Source: Candidatus Enterococcus ferrettii
Lineage (GTDB): Bacteria; Bacillota; Bacilli; Lactobacillales; Enterococcaceae
NCBI RefSeq assembly: GCF_017377655.1
Contig: NZ_JAFREL010000024.1
Location: 1-44,487, forward strand
Direction: 5' to 3'
Length of the DNA: 44,487 bases
The notes beneath the pieces are model-generated. The model was not told the DNA's origin, made no database searches, and saw only the letters and a list, made by a program, of their open reading frames with translations. The stretch's first letter is position 1. Each line of letters begins with the position of its first letter. Below are positions 8,437 through 16,669 of this stretch, in pieces. The translations under genes were made by a program, and so were the position numbers.

Positions 8437-8910
8437 TTATAATAGATTATCGATTGCTTGTGAACCTTGATCTGGAATTACATGAATTTTCATCTTGATA
8501 CCGTTTGCAATAATTTTTCTAAAGGTTTCCTTTTCTTCTTCCGTGGCTGAAATATTTTTGTAGAAGCTTTTACGGTCTTTTCTAGCACCCATACCGCCGA
8601 TAATGACTTCATTCAGCTCCACACCATTTTCGATAAGTTGTAAATATGTTTGTGGTTCTTTAGCTAAAATAATAATCTTTTCACTAGCTGGAATATCTTT
8701 TAATAAAGCCGCTCCATCTGCAATTCCTAAAATAGATAGCTTGATGCCATTTGGTACAGCCATCGACATAATTGATTTCGTAAATTCATCTCCTGCTGTA
8801 GCATCATCCACAATCACAATATGATTGCCGCCCGTAAACTGCAGCCAAGCTGTCATTACCTGTCCGTGAATTAAACGATCATCAATTCTTGCTAATACAA
8901 TTTCTCCCAT
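8437..8910 (-). CDS. PTS mannose/fructose/sorbose-family EIIB subunit
   Basis: This 157-residue cytoplasmic domain carries the phosphorylatable histidine at His15 in ARIDDRLIHGQV, the canonical EIIB-Man active site. It takes the phosphate from EIIA and gives it to the incoming substrate. The start is supported by AGAGGAG upstream. The EIIA stop is two bases before this ATG, so the two are tightly coupled. Confidence 0.93.
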   Translation of the reverse strand: MGEIVLARIDDRLIHGQVMTAWLQFTGGNHIVIVDDATAGDEFTKSIMSMAVPNGIKLSILGIADGAALLKDIPASEKIIILAKEPQTYLQLIENGVELNEVIIGGMGARKDRKSFYKNISATEEEKETFRKIIANGIKMKIHVIPDQGSQAIDNLL

Positions 8911-8912
8911 TT

Positions 8913-9344
8913 TTAAACGCTCCTCTGATTAATTTTTTCCATTTCTTCAAAAAACTCTTTGATGCCTTCTTGCCCAGTTTGCATCGCTGCTTGATACATC
9001 GTTTCCAAGTCTGAGCCAATCAACCGCTGATTGAAGGCTTCCACCACCATTGGCAGATTTACACCAGAGATCAAGCGATAGTCGTGCGCTCCTTGCAGCT
9101 GACTGAAACACATCGCTGCTTGATTATATGGACTGGCGGAAAACAGATCCACCAGTACTAGTACCCCATTGCCTTGATCTAATTGAACAATTCCCTTTTG
9201 AATTTGTTCATTGAATTCGCCAATGTCGTCGCCATGCTTCAAGCCCATGGTCAAATAATTTTCCTGCTCCCCCATAATGAGTGACAGGCTATCCATAATC
9301 CCGTTAGCCATTTCTCCATGTGTTACTAATAATATCCCTGCCAT
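8913..9344 (-). CDS. PTS mannose-family EIIA subunit (operon copy)
   Basis: This 143-residue EIIA-Man fold protein has active-site His9 in MAGILLVTHGEMANG and the family stretch VLVLVDLFSASPYNQA. It passes phosphate from HPr to EIIB. A TTG at 9374 inside the dehydrogenase 3' end would give ten extra residues. The ATG at 9344 is chosen because GGCGGG precedes it and the protein then begins at the usual first strand. In this copy the usual GGTP of the family is changed to SASP. Confidence 0.9.
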   Translation of the reverse strand: MAGILLVTHGEMANGIMDSLSLIMGEQENYLTMGLKHGDDIGEFNEQIQKGIVQLDQGNGVLVLVDLFSASPYNQAAMCFSQLQGAHDYRLISGVNLPMVVEAFNQRLIGSDLETMYQAAMQTGQEGIKEFFEEMEKINQRSV

Positions 9345-9361
9345 CTTTTCCCGCCTTTCCT

Positions 9362-10441
9362 TTATGCCTGCCAATTAAAATGCATGACTGTTTTATTCCA
9401 TCCTGGATTTTCAACAAATTTCTCCATTAATTGACGGAAATCCTCACCGTTAGAAACCTCAATAATTTTTTTCGGCAAGATTTTTCTTAATGCTTCCCGA
9501 TAGTCCGAATTTCTCATGCCTTCAACTACCGCCGCAAAGTCTACCGTTGATGAACGACTGCTGCCATGAACAGTGATTCCTTTTTCTAAAATGTCGCGGG
9601 TATTAATCGGAACCAACTCCTCAGTTACCCCCATAAAAATAATATCTGCTAACGAATCAGCAATCATAATGGCTTGATTGATAGCACTCTCACTAAAACG
9701 TCCGCCAGTACATTCAATCACTACGTCAAATTTCTCTGGTTCATTTTCAAAATCATAGTTTAAAACATTGGCTGTTCGGGCAAAATCAAAGTTTGCCAGC
9801 TTATCTTCCGCAGCACCAAACACCATGAAACGATCTGCTTTAACACCATATAAATATCTCAACATAACCGCTGTGAAGTAACCCACGGGGCCATCTCCAA
9901 ATAGGGCAACTCGAGTATCCTCTTTTACCAACTTGTCCTTCACATGACTAATTGCGTGGTGAGAAACAGAAGATAATTCAGAGAGCACAGCAATTTCTGC
10001 TGGAATTTCATCAGGTATCCGAACCAAACACTCTGCTGGGTGAACTAAGATACTTTGAGCCATTCCATCATAGCCGCTGCCTAAAAAAGCATTACCTTTA
10101 GAATAGTTTGGCGGAACATCCGCTTTTTGTTTCATTTCTGAATGAAGAACTGTACCAGGAATATTCGGCACTACCACCACCCGATCACCCTTTTTGAAAT
10201 CTGGTGAACCTGATTCCTTTACCACACCAATTCCTTCATGCAATAAAGCCATTGGCAATTTCTTGGCTAACGCTTCTGGTCGCCGCAATCCAGCAAAATA
10301 TCTCAAATCTGCATGGCAGATACTAGCATAGGTCGGCTCGATTGCCACCCAGCCCTCTTTTACTTCTCTTTCCTTCGTAACCTCTTCAATCACTTTAGGT
10401 TTGACTAAACTTAAGACTCTCGATTCAAGCAACACTGTCAT
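9362..10441 (-). CDS. Zinc-type alcohol dehydrogenase, TarJ/ribitol-5-phosphate dehydrogenase-like
   Basis: This 359-residue medium-chain dehydrogenase has a GroES-like N-terminal domain with Cys42 (SICHADLRY) and His68-Glu69 (LLHEGIG) as likely catalytic zinc ligands. A Rossmann domain has the nucleotide-binding loop FGDGPVGYFTA (about 185-195). The four-Cys structural zinc lobe is absent. The overall pattern follows TarJ-type ribulose-5-phosphate reductases, for example ECTGGRFSESAINQ, INTRDILEKGITVHGSSRS and a C-terminal WNKTV. It is the first gene of a mannose-class PTS operon, so I infer it oxidises the imported polyol phosphate, perhaps ribitol-5-phosphate. AGGAGG lies 7 nt before ATG. 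The reaction is an inference. Confidence 0.8.
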   Translation of the reverse strand: MTVLLESRVLSLVKPKVIEEVTKEREVKEGWVAIEPTYASICHADLRYFAGLRRPEALAKKLPMALLHEGIGVVKESGSPDFKKGDRVVVVPNIPGTVLHSEMKQKADVPPNYSKGNAFLGSGYDGMAQSILVHPAECLVRIPDEIPAEIAVLSELSSVSHHAISHVKDKLVKEDTRVALFGDGPVGYFTAVMLRYLYGVKADRFMVFGAAEDKLANFDFARTANVLNYDFENEPEKFDVVIECTGGRFSESAINQAIMIADSLADIIFMGVTEELVPINTRDILEKGITVHGSSRSSTVDFAAVVEGMRNSDYREALRKILPKKIIEVSNGEDFRQLMEKFVENPGWNKTVMHFNWQA

Positions 10442-10476
10442 CTCTCGACCTCCTCATATTCGAGCACGATATAAAA

Positions 10477-10498
10477 CTCATTTCTACTCGTAAATGAG
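10477..10498. promoter_or_regulatory. Putative operator downstream of the PTS -10
   Basis: CTCATTT and AAATGAG form a perfect 7-bp inverted repeat around eight bases. It covers the predicted transcription start and touches the -10 hexamer, a typical repressor position. Confidence 0.45.
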
Positions 10499-10525
10499 TA
10501 TATCACGCGTTAACGAGCTTGTAAA
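10497..10525 (-). promoter_or_regulatory. Promoter of the dehydrogenase-PTS operon
   Basis: On the minus strand, TTTACA (10520-10525) and TATACT (10497-10502) are spaced 17 bases, giving a leader of about 50 nt before the dehydrogenase ATG. Confidence 0.75.
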
Positions 10526-10533
10526 CGCTATTT
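10520..10533. promoter_or_regulatory. cre-like site overlapping the PTS operon -35
   Basis: TGTAAACGCTATTT matches 12 of 14 cre positions. It contains the -35 hexamer of the PTS promoter, which is consistent with CcpA repression by blocking polymerase. Confidence 0.65.
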
Positions 10534-10646
10534 ATTTTATTTTTTCTATCCATATGCTCTTTTATGCTCGAATAAGCAATTTTAATAATCAGTAGTGATC
10601 GAATAGTTAGGGCGTATTTTCTTTTGTATCAGCATTTTACTTCTAT

Positions 10647-10700
10647 AAAAAAACATGCCTTTTACTTTTCCTTTATAGAAAAATAAATGCATGTTTTTTT
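10647..10700. terminator. Bidirectional terminator-like hairpin between PTS promoter and second EIIA
   Basis: AAAAAAACATGC (10647-10658) and GCATGTTTTTTT (10689-10700) are perfect arms 30 bases apart with U-runs in both directions. A second inverted repeat, TTCTATAAA (10641-10649) with TTTATAGAA (10672-10680), interleaves with it, so the two cannot form together as simple hairpins. Confidence 0.5.
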
Positions 10701-10713
10701 GATTATCTGCAGC

Positions 10714-10740
10714 AAAAAAGCCTTGGCGAACAGCCAAAGC
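10714..10740 (-). terminator. Terminator of the second EIIA gene
   Basis: GCTTTGGC and GCCAAGGC form an 8-bp stem on the minus strand followed by TTTTTT, immediately after the EIIA stop. Confidence 0.85.
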
Positions 10741-10742
10741 TT

Positions 10743-11120
10743 TTACATCCGTCGAATTGCTTCCTTACTTTCATCTTCTAACTGCTTAGTCAGAATTTTA
10801 GCTGGCAGATTTCGATTAGTTAACGCCTGCAGCAGCATGGGGAGATTCATACCGGTTACTAAATGCTGGTTCTCATTGTTGACAACACATTGGCTTGAAT
10901 GGCGAAATGGTGTGCCACCAAAGATGTCCACCAGCCAAACAATTTCATCGACTTCCTTTAGCATTTGCTTCGCTTTATAATTAAACACCTCTTGGAGATT
11001 TTTTGCTTGAGCCTCCACAGCGATGGTATCTACGTACTGTTGTTGTCCCATAATTGCTTGTGCTGTCTCTACCAAACCTTCTGCTAAATGATCATGCGCA
11101 ACGACAATTATCCCAATCAT
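10743..11120 (-). CDS. PTS mannose-family EIIA subunit (monocistronic copy)
   Basis: This 125-residue EIIA-Man domain has active-site His9 in MIGIIVVAHDHLAEG and the typical VDIFGGTPF segment. It would accept phosphate from HPr. A GTG seven codons earlier overlaps the ribosome site, so the ATG at 11120 is taken. It is distinct in sequence from the EIIA inside the operon downstream and is separated from that operon by two terminator-like hairpins and a promoter, so it is transcribed alone. It could serve the neighbouring EIIBCD, another mannose-class PTS, or a regulator. Confidence 0.88.
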   Translation of the reverse strand: MIGIIVVAHDHLAEGLVETAQAIMGQQQYVDTIAVEAQAKNLQEVFNYKAKQMLKEVDEIVWLVDIFGGTPFRHSSQCVVNNENQHLVTGMNLPMLLQALTNRNLPAKILTKQLEDESKEAIRRM

Positions 11121-11188
11121 TTCACCTTCACTCCTTCCCACCTAAGTCTAACGTATTTTAAAACACAAGTAAATTAACAGTTATTAAC

Positions 11189-11217
11189 TTGAAACTTCCT
11201 TAACCCCTCGTTATAAT
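11189..11217 (+). promoter_or_regulatory. Promoter of the ABC-F gene
   Basis: TTGAAA (11189-11194) and a perfect TATAAT (11212-11217) are spaced 17 bases, about 43 bases before the TTG start. Confidence 0.8.
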
Positions 11218-11259
11218 GCAAAAGAGGCTTACGCCAATAAAGAAAAGCGAGGAATACTA

Positions 11260-12888
11260 TTGATTACTGTAAGTGATGTTAGTTTACAATTTTCTGACCG
11301 TAAACTATTTGATGACGTAAATATTAAATTTACCCCTGGCAACTGTTACGGATTGATCGGTGCGAATGGTGCCGGCAAATCGACCTTCTTAAAGATTTTG
11401 TCTGGTGAAATCCAACCGTCTACTGGTTCAATCATTCTAGGTCCTAACGAGCGCTTGGCTGTGTTAAAGCAAAATCATTTTGACTTTGAAGAATTTCCAG
11501 TGATTGAAACCGTCATTATGGGCCATGAGCGTTTGTATCAAGTAATGAAAGAAAAAGATGCTGTCTATATGAAGGAAGATTTTTCAGATGAAGATGGTAT
11601 CCGAGCAGCTGAACTAGAAGGTGAATTTGCTGAGCTAGGTGGCTGGGAAGCAGAACCTGAAGCTGCAGTATTGCTTCAGGGGCTAAACATTCCTGAAGAA
11701 TTGCATCAGCAACAAATGAGCGAATTAACCGCTGGACAAAAAATTAAAGTCCTGTTGGCACAATCACTCTTCGGCAAACCAGATGTATTGCTGCTGGATG
11801 AACCGACCAACGGATTGGATATTCAATCCATTAACTGGCTGGAAGAGTTTTTAATTGATTTTGATAATACTGTCATTGTCGTTTCCCATGACCGCCACTT
11901 CTTAAACAAAGTGTGTACCCACATGGCTGACCTTGACTTCGGCAAAATTCAATTGTATGTCGGCAATTATGATTTCTGGTTGGAATCCAGTCAATTGGCT
12001 TCTAGACTAAAATCTGATTCAAATGCTAAAAAAGAAGAAAAGATCAAAGAGCTGCAAGATTTTATTGCTCGCTTTAGTGCGAATGCTTCAAAATCTAAAC
12101 AAGCAACTTCACGGAAAAAAATGTTGGATAAAATCACTTTGGATGATATTCAGCCTTCTTCTCGCCGTTACCCATTCGTGCAATTCAAACCAGATCGCGA
12201 AATTGGCAATGACTTGCTGCAGGTGGAAAATGTTAGTGTAACGATTGATGGCAAGAAGATTCTAGATGATATCTCTTTCATCTTAAATCGCGAAGATAAA
12301 GTAGCTTTCATTGCCGAAAACGACATTGTTACGACGACTTTATTCCGCGTAATTATGGGTGATCTGAAGCCGGATACCGGTACGGTTCGCTGGGGTGTCA
12401 CTACCAGTCAGGCTTACCTGCCAAAAGACACCAGCAAAGAATTTGACAGTGAATTACCGATTTTAGATTGGTTACGTCAATATGCCAGCAAAGAAGAAGA
12501 TGACAATACCTTCCTGCGCAGTTTCCTAGGCCGTATGCTGTTTTCAGGTGACGAAGTAATGAAACCTGTCAATGTACTCTCCGGTGGCGAGAAGGTTCGT
12601 TGTATGCTGTCTAAACTGATGCTATCTAAAGCCAACGTCTTAGTTTTAGATGATCCTACTAATCATTTAGACTTGGAATCTATTTCAGCTTTAAATGAAG
12701 GCTTGGTCGCTTATAAGGGTGCAATGCTGTTTGCCTCTCATGACCATCAATTTATTCAAACAATTGCTAATCGCATCATTGCTATTTCTGAGAACGGCGT
12801 AGTTGATCGCAGCGAAACTACTTACGACGAATTCTTGGAAAACAAAGATGTACAAGAAAAATTAAAACACCTATTTACAGGTAACTAA
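11260..12888 (+). CDS. ABC-F family ATPase, YkpA/YbiT type
   Basis: This 542-residue soluble protein has two nucleotide-binding domains and no membrane segments, as in ABC-F factors that act on the ribosome. NBD1 is complete: Walker A GANGAGKST (34-42), signature LTAGQK, Walker B LLLDEPTN and switch SHDRHF. The interdomain linker is about 80 residues and Lys-rich. NBD2 keeps LSGGEK, VLDDPTNHLD and SHDHQF, but its Walker A is degenerate (FIAENDIVTTTLF, near 350) and lacks the Gly-Lys pair, as I recall for this subgroup. The start is TTG with GCGAGGAA upstream. Resistance function is not implied, because the arrangement is that of the housekeeping type. Confidence 0.88.
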   Translation: MITVSDVSLQFSDRKLFDDVNIKFTPGNCYGLIGANGAGKSTFLKILSGEIQPSTGSIILGPNERLAVLKQNHFDFEEFPVIETVIMGHERLYQVMKEKDAVYMKEDFSDEDGIRAAELEGEFAELGGWEAEPEAAVLLQGLNIPEELHQQQMSELTAGQKIKVLLAQSLFGKPDVLLLDEPTNGLDIQSINWLEEFLIDFDNTVIVVSHDRHFLNKVCTHMADLDFGKIQLYVGNYDFWLESSQLASRLKSDSNAKKEEKIKELQDFIARFSANASKSKQATSRKKMLDKITLDDIQPSSRRYPFVQFKPDREIGNDLLQVENVSVTIDGKKILDDISFILNREDKVAFIAENDIVTTTLFRVIMGDLKPDTGTVRWGVTTSQAYLPKDTSKEFDSELPILDWLRQYASKEEDDNTFLRSFLGRMLFSGDEVMKPVNVLSGGEKVRCMLSKLMLSKANVLVLDDPTNHLDLESISALNEGLVAYKGAMLFASHDHQFIQTIANRIIAISENGVVDRSETTYDEFLENKDVQEKLKHLFTGN

Positions 12889-12892
12889 AAAA

Positions 12893-12921
12893 GGAAAGCT
12901 CGCCTTGAGCTTTCCTTTTTT
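12893..12921. terminator. Bidirectional terminator between ABC-F gene and mleP
   Basis: GGAAAGCTC and GAGCTTTCC form a 9-bp stem with loop GCCTT. It has T-runs on the plus side and A-runs on the other, and sits between two convergent genes. Confidence 0.9.
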
Positions 12922-12924
12922 GTG

Positions 12925-13890
12925 TTAAATAAATTGTATAATCTGCATCAAGACTGGTACGACGATAACGAAAAGAAGCGTACTTGTCGTAACCAAGTTG
13001 GTTGCGTATTTAACATCACCATGAGCTTCATTAGCCAAGATAGGCAAAACAGCCAACATTGGAGTAGCCGATTGAACGATTAAGGTTTGTTGCAATAATG
13101 GATTTAAGTTTGCACCGAAAACATTTTGACCGACAACCAATAACCCAATCAAAATTGCTGGTGATAAGACAAACCGACCCAGTAAAGCTACCACAGTATC
13201 GCGGTCGAAGCGAATACTTTTTAGTCCAGCATCATACAATACAATCCCAATATAGATCAATGACAATGGTGTCACGATACTCCCCACATAAGTCAACGTA
13301 GAATTAACAAATGTTGGTACTGGAATGCCCACTAGCAAGAAGATGATGGCAACAATAAAACCAAGTAATGGCGGTGGCAACAATTTTTTCCAATTTAACT
13401 TGGCTTTGTTTTCTCCTTTTACCTTTGTTGGGTCATCGTTGGAGATTAAGAATACCCCGAAAGCCCAAGTAGATACTGTATTAGTTACATAATATACCAA
13501 GAAGTAAGGCAGTGCTTTGTCACCAAACAAGGCAATGTTTAATGGCAAACCAATAAAGATTGTATTGGCATTAACCACAGCATTCATGAAAATCCCACGT
13601 CGACCGGGGCGAATCTTCAATATCTTCACTAATAGATAAGCAATGATATAGGAAATCACGACTCCACCCACTGGATAAATCAAACTTCCAGACAATTGAA
13701 ACAATGTTCCCTTTGTCAAATTTTTCAAAACTGAAACGAAAATCGAAGCCGGTAAAGCAACCTTCGTAATTAAGGATGAAATACTTCCGCTAAATTTTTC
13801 GTCAAACCATCCCTGGCCTTTCAAGATATACCCCAAAGCAATCATCAGAATGATACTAATAACGCTTTGAATCGATTGAAAGAAGATCAT
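12925..13890 (-). CDS. mleP: Auxin-efflux-carrier family transporter, probable malate permease
   Basis: This 321-residue membrane protein has about ten hydrophobic segments and the AEC-family features: an N-terminal LMIALGYILKGQGWF, a mid-protein VVNANTIFIGLPLNIALFG and a C-terminal QSATPMLAVLPILANE. Members carry malate or related dicarboxylates in lactic acid bacteria. It lies 22 bases after the malolactic enzyme gene in the same transcript, so malate uptake or malate/lactate exchange is the natural inference. A GGGGG-type ribosome site precedes ATG. Gene naming rests on context. Confidence 0.82.
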   Translation of the reverse strand: MIFFQSIQSVISIILMIALGYILKGQGWFDEKFSGSISSLITKVALPASIFVSVLKNLTKGTLFQLSGSLIYPVGGVVISYIIAYLLVKILKIRPGRRGIFMNAVVNANTIFIGLPLNIALFGDKALPYFLVYYVTNTVSTWAFGVFLISNDDPTKVKGENKAKLNWKKLLPPPLLGFIVAIIFLLVGIPVPTFVNSTLTYVGSIVTPLSLIYIGIVLYDAGLKSIRFDRDTVVALLGRFVLSPAILIGLLVVGQNVFGANLNPLLQQTLIVQSATPMLAVLPILANEAHGDVKYATNLVTTSTLLFVIVVPVLMQIIQFI

Positions 13891-13912
13891 CTTTGGTTCC
13901 CCCTCTTAATGA

Positions 13913-15553
13913 TTATTCAGCGTCTAGTGAGTGGTATTCTGGGTACCATTTCATGTCTTCGACTGCTTGTTTAATGTCTTTGATTTCTTCTTTATTTAAT
14001 TTTTGATCCAAGATACTTTGACCTACCACTTCAGCAATTGTTTGTGAGAACTCCGTTAACTTAGATACTGGTGGCAATACTGCTGCCCCTAGTTTAGTCG
14101 TATCAACAATTCCGCCTAGTGCATGACTAGCTTGTGATAATACTTCACCGGTTAAACGGGATGCTGTAGAAGCGATGATCCCAAGTCCTAAGCCTGGATA
14201 CATTAACGCATTGTTTGCTTGACCAATTTGGTAAGTTACACCTTTGTATTCTACATCAGCTGCTGGTATACCAGTACCAACTAAGACTTTACCATCCGTC
14301 CAATGAATCAAATCTTCCGCAGTTGCTTCTGCCAGCTTAGTTGGGTTAGACAATGGGAAAATAATTGGCCGTTCTGTATGAGCAGCAATTTCCTTCACAA
14401 TTTCTTCAGTGAAAGCACCTGGTTGAGTAGATGTTCCAATGATAATCGTTGGATGGATAGCTTTAACTGCTGCTGCTAAATTAGTTAGTTCATCTGCATT
14501 GGCAAATTCACTACGTTGATGAGTAAATGGTTTTTGTCCGTTAGTCAATTCTTCGGTATCTTCAAACAAGACTCCTTGCTTGTCTACCATGTAAAAATGT
14601 TTACGAGCTTCTTCTTCTGATAAGCCCTGACGAGTCATTTCATCTAGCAATTGGTTCGCAATACCCACACCCGCGGTACCAGCACCAAATGTCATAACGG
14701 TTTGCTTAGTTAAATCTTCACCTGAAATATTCAAGGCACCTAGCACACCAGCCAATACCACAATACCTGTTCCTTGGATATCATCATTGAAAGTAGTGAT
14801 CTTGTCTTCGTATTTTTCCAAAATATTAGCAGCATTTGAACGACCAAAATCTTCCCAGTGCAGCAATACTTTAGGGAATAATTCTTGGGTTGCATTCACA
14901 AATTGATCAATGAAATCATAATAGCGGTCACCAGTTATCCGTTCATGACGGTTACCTAGATACAATGGATCGTTAATCAATTCTTGGTTATTCGTACCAG
15001 CATCAATCGATACAGGTAATACTTGTGATGGGTCAATCCCAGCTGCTGCTGTATACACCATCAATTTACCAATTGCGATATCAACACCATTAACACCCCA
15101 GTCACCGATACCTAGAATACCTTCCGCATCAGTAGCGACTATCAAGCGAATATCACGTCCAGCTGCTGCGTTTTGTAAGCTTGCTTTAATTGCTTCAGGA
15201 TCATCAATAGATAAGAATGCAGCATCTTGAGGTTCTACAAACAATTCATTGTATTGTTCAATTGAATCTGCCACTGTTGGGTCATATACAATTGGCATAA
15301 ATTCAACCACGTGTTGACTCATTAATTTGTAAAACAATGTGCGATTTGTATTGAAGATATTCATTAAGAAAATACGTTTTTCAAGATCAGTTGTTTTACT
15401 CAAATATTGGCCATATGCTTGCACAGATTGTTGTTCTAGTGTTTGAACTTGTGAAGGCAGCATACCTTCTAGACTATATTGTTTTCTTTCTTCTTTGGTA
15501 AAGGCCGTTCCTTTATTCAAAAATGGGTTGTTTAAAATTTCGATCCCTTTCAT
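13913..15553 (-). CDS. mleS: Malolactic enzyme
   Basis: This 546-residue protein of the malic enzyme family converts L-malate to L-lactate and CO2 with NAD and Mn2+, consuming a proton and so protecting against acid. It is very close to the lactococcal malolactic enzyme ([14 protein letters not shown] at the N-terminus, [23 protein letters not shown] near the C-terminus), which separates it from oxidative malic enzymes. The NAD-binding loop is [13 protein letters not shown], and the metal/substrate region includes [10 protein letters not shown] and FNDDIQGTG. The start at 15553 has AAGGAGG upstream; a longer frame adds 14 unlikely residues. It is cotranscribed with mleP and divergent from mleR. 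Confidence 0.9.
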   Translation of the reverse strand: MKGIEILNNPFLNKGTAFTKEERKQYSLEGMLPSQVQTLEQQSVQAYGQYLSKTTDLEKRIFLMNIFNTNRTLFYKLMSQHVVEFMPIVYDPTVADSIEQYNELFVEPQDAAFLSIDDPEAIKASLQNAAAGRDIRLIVATDAEGILGIGDWGVNGVDIAIGKLMVYTAAAGIDPSQVLPVSIDAGTNNQELINDPLYLGNRHERITGDRYYDFIDQFVNATQELFPKVLLHWEDFGRSNAANILEKYEDKITTFNDDIQGTGIVVLAGVLGALNISGEDLTKQTVMTFGAGTAGVGIANQLLDEMTRQGLSEEEARKHFYMVDKQGVLFEDTEELTNGQKPFTHQRSEFANADELTNLAAAVKAIHPTIIIGTSTQPGAFTEEIVKEIAAHTERPIIFPLSNPTKLAEATAEDLIHWTDGKVLVGTGIPAADVEYKGVTYQIGQANNALMYPGLGLGIIASTASRLTGEVLSQASHALGGIVDTTKLGAAVLPPVSKLTEFSQTIAEVVGQSILDQKLNKEEIKDIKQAVEDMKWYPEYHSLDAE

Positions 15554-15675
15554 ACTTGAATTCCTCCTTGTAGTTTGTATCCTATGCCGTTTCAATTCTA
15601 ACTTAAAAGCTATTAACTAACTCAAAGCGACATCCTTATTGATTACATTAACAAGGTACACCCTCTGGCTTGTCA

Positions 15676-15718
15676 TAGTCAAAAATTAGGATTATGATAA
15701 ATAATATTTATATGACTA
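15676..15718. promoter_or_regulatory. MleR operator region between mleS and mleR
   Basis: A perfect 15-base palindrome, ATAAATA-A-TATTTAT (15697-15711), lies inside a wider inverted pair TAGTCA (15676-15681) and TGACTA (15713-15718). Placement 20 bases before mleR, in the divergent region, fits a LysR-type binding site with autoregulation. Confidence 0.55.
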
Positions 15719-15730
15719 AAGGAGTTTACG

Positions 15731-16639
15731 ATGAATCTTAAAGACTTAGAATACTTCCAACGTTTAGTCCATGACAAAAGCTTTACCAAAGTTGCTAAAG
15801 CATTCCATGTAAGTCAGCCGACAGTCACCTATGCCGTTAAACGATTAGAAAAGGAACTAGGTACAGAATTAATCCTGCGAGATCAATCCCACCGCTCCAT
15901 AATCATTACTAAAGCTGGGATGGTTTTATCGAAACATGTCAGTAATATGTTAAAGGAACTCTCTGTAGCGATTCGAGAAATTGATCGGTTGAAAGAGGAA
16001 ACAGTAGAATTTGGTTTACCACCAATTATTGGCAATTATTACTTTCCTAAGCTTTCATCCTTTCTCTTCAAAAATGATTTGATGGAACATGTGAATTTAA
16101 TTGATGGCGGGTCGAAGGATTTATATATGTTGTTGAAACGAGGAAAAATTGACATGGCTCTGCTAGGTTCCACCGAGCCGATTCGTGATCCTGAGCTTTA
16201 CAGTGAATTGCTGATTAAAAAGAACTTCACAATTATCGTTAGTCCTGAGCATCCGTTAGCTCAGCGTAAAAGTGTTGCCTTTAGCGAATTGGAACACGAG
16301 TCCTTTGTTTTATTGAATGAACACTATGTCCACCCGGTCGCTTTTGAGAAATTCAGTCAACAAGCACATTTTGAACCAAAAATTATCTACCAAAGTAGTA
16401 ATTTGAATATTTTGAAGGGTATGATCCGAGAACAAGTGGGAATTGGATTTTTAGTTGAATTAGCAATTAATACCGATGATCATTTAGTTAGCATCCCGAT
16501 TGAAGATCAGCCGCAGCCAGATTTTTTGATTTCTTTAGTTCAACGCGACAATCTACTGCAAAGTAATTACCGCAATCAAATCACCCGAATCATTCGCGAA
16601 TTTTCAAACATAGAAAAAGCTTCACAAATTCTTGAGTAA
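15731..16639 (+). CDS. mleR: LysR-family regulator of malolactic genes
   Basis: This 302-residue LysR-type regulator has an N-terminal winged HTH (NLKDLEYFQRLVHDKSFTKV with SQPTVTYAVKRLEKELG, residues 2-45) and a periplasmic-binding-protein-like effector domain (about 90-300). It is transcribed away from mleS, the usual arrangement for a LysR activator, and resembles lactococcal MleR. L-malate is the expected co-inducer. AAAGGAG lies about 8 nt before ATG. Its last codons form half of a hairpin that serves the opposite gene as terminator. Confidence 0.85.
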   Translation: MNLKDLEYFQRLVHDKSFTKVAKAFHVSQPTVTYAVKRLEKELGTELILRDQSHRSIIITKAGMVLSKHVSNMLKELSVAIREIDRLKEETVEFGLPPIIGNYYFPKLSSFLFKNDLMEHVNLIDGGSKDLYMLLKRGKIDMALLGSTEPIRDPELYSELLIKKNFTIIVSPEHPLAQRKSVAFSELEHESFVLLNEHYVHPVAFEKFSQQAHFEPKIIYQSSNLNILKGMIREQVGIGFLVELAINTDDHLVSIPIEDQPQPDFLISLVQRDNLLQSNYRNQITRIIREFSNIEKASQILE

Positions 16640-16657
16640 TCAAGACATTTGTGAAGC
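16614..16657 (-). terminator. Terminator of degV, embedded in the mleR 3' end
   Basis: An 11-bp stem (GCTTCACAAAT with ATTTGTGAAGC) and an inner TCTTGA/TCAAGA stem are followed by TTTTT on the minus strand only. The mleR stop codon is inside the hairpin loop region. Confidence 0.75.
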
Positions 16658-16669
16658 CTAAGTTATTAA

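Larger units (their letters stand above)
10457..10574. repeat. Inverted TGCTCGAATA repeats flanking the PTS promoter
   Basis: TGCTCGAATA occurs on the plus strand at 10565-10574 and on the minus strand at 10457-10466. The two copies bracket the promoter about 100 bases apart. They may be half-sites for an unidentified regulator. Confidence 0.35.

Noticed and set aside
11260..12888. Antibiotic-resistance ABC-F (Msr/Vga/Lsa/OptrA type)
   Set aside because: Linker sequence and degenerate second Walker A fit the housekeeping YkpA/YbiT group; no resistance-type signature seen.
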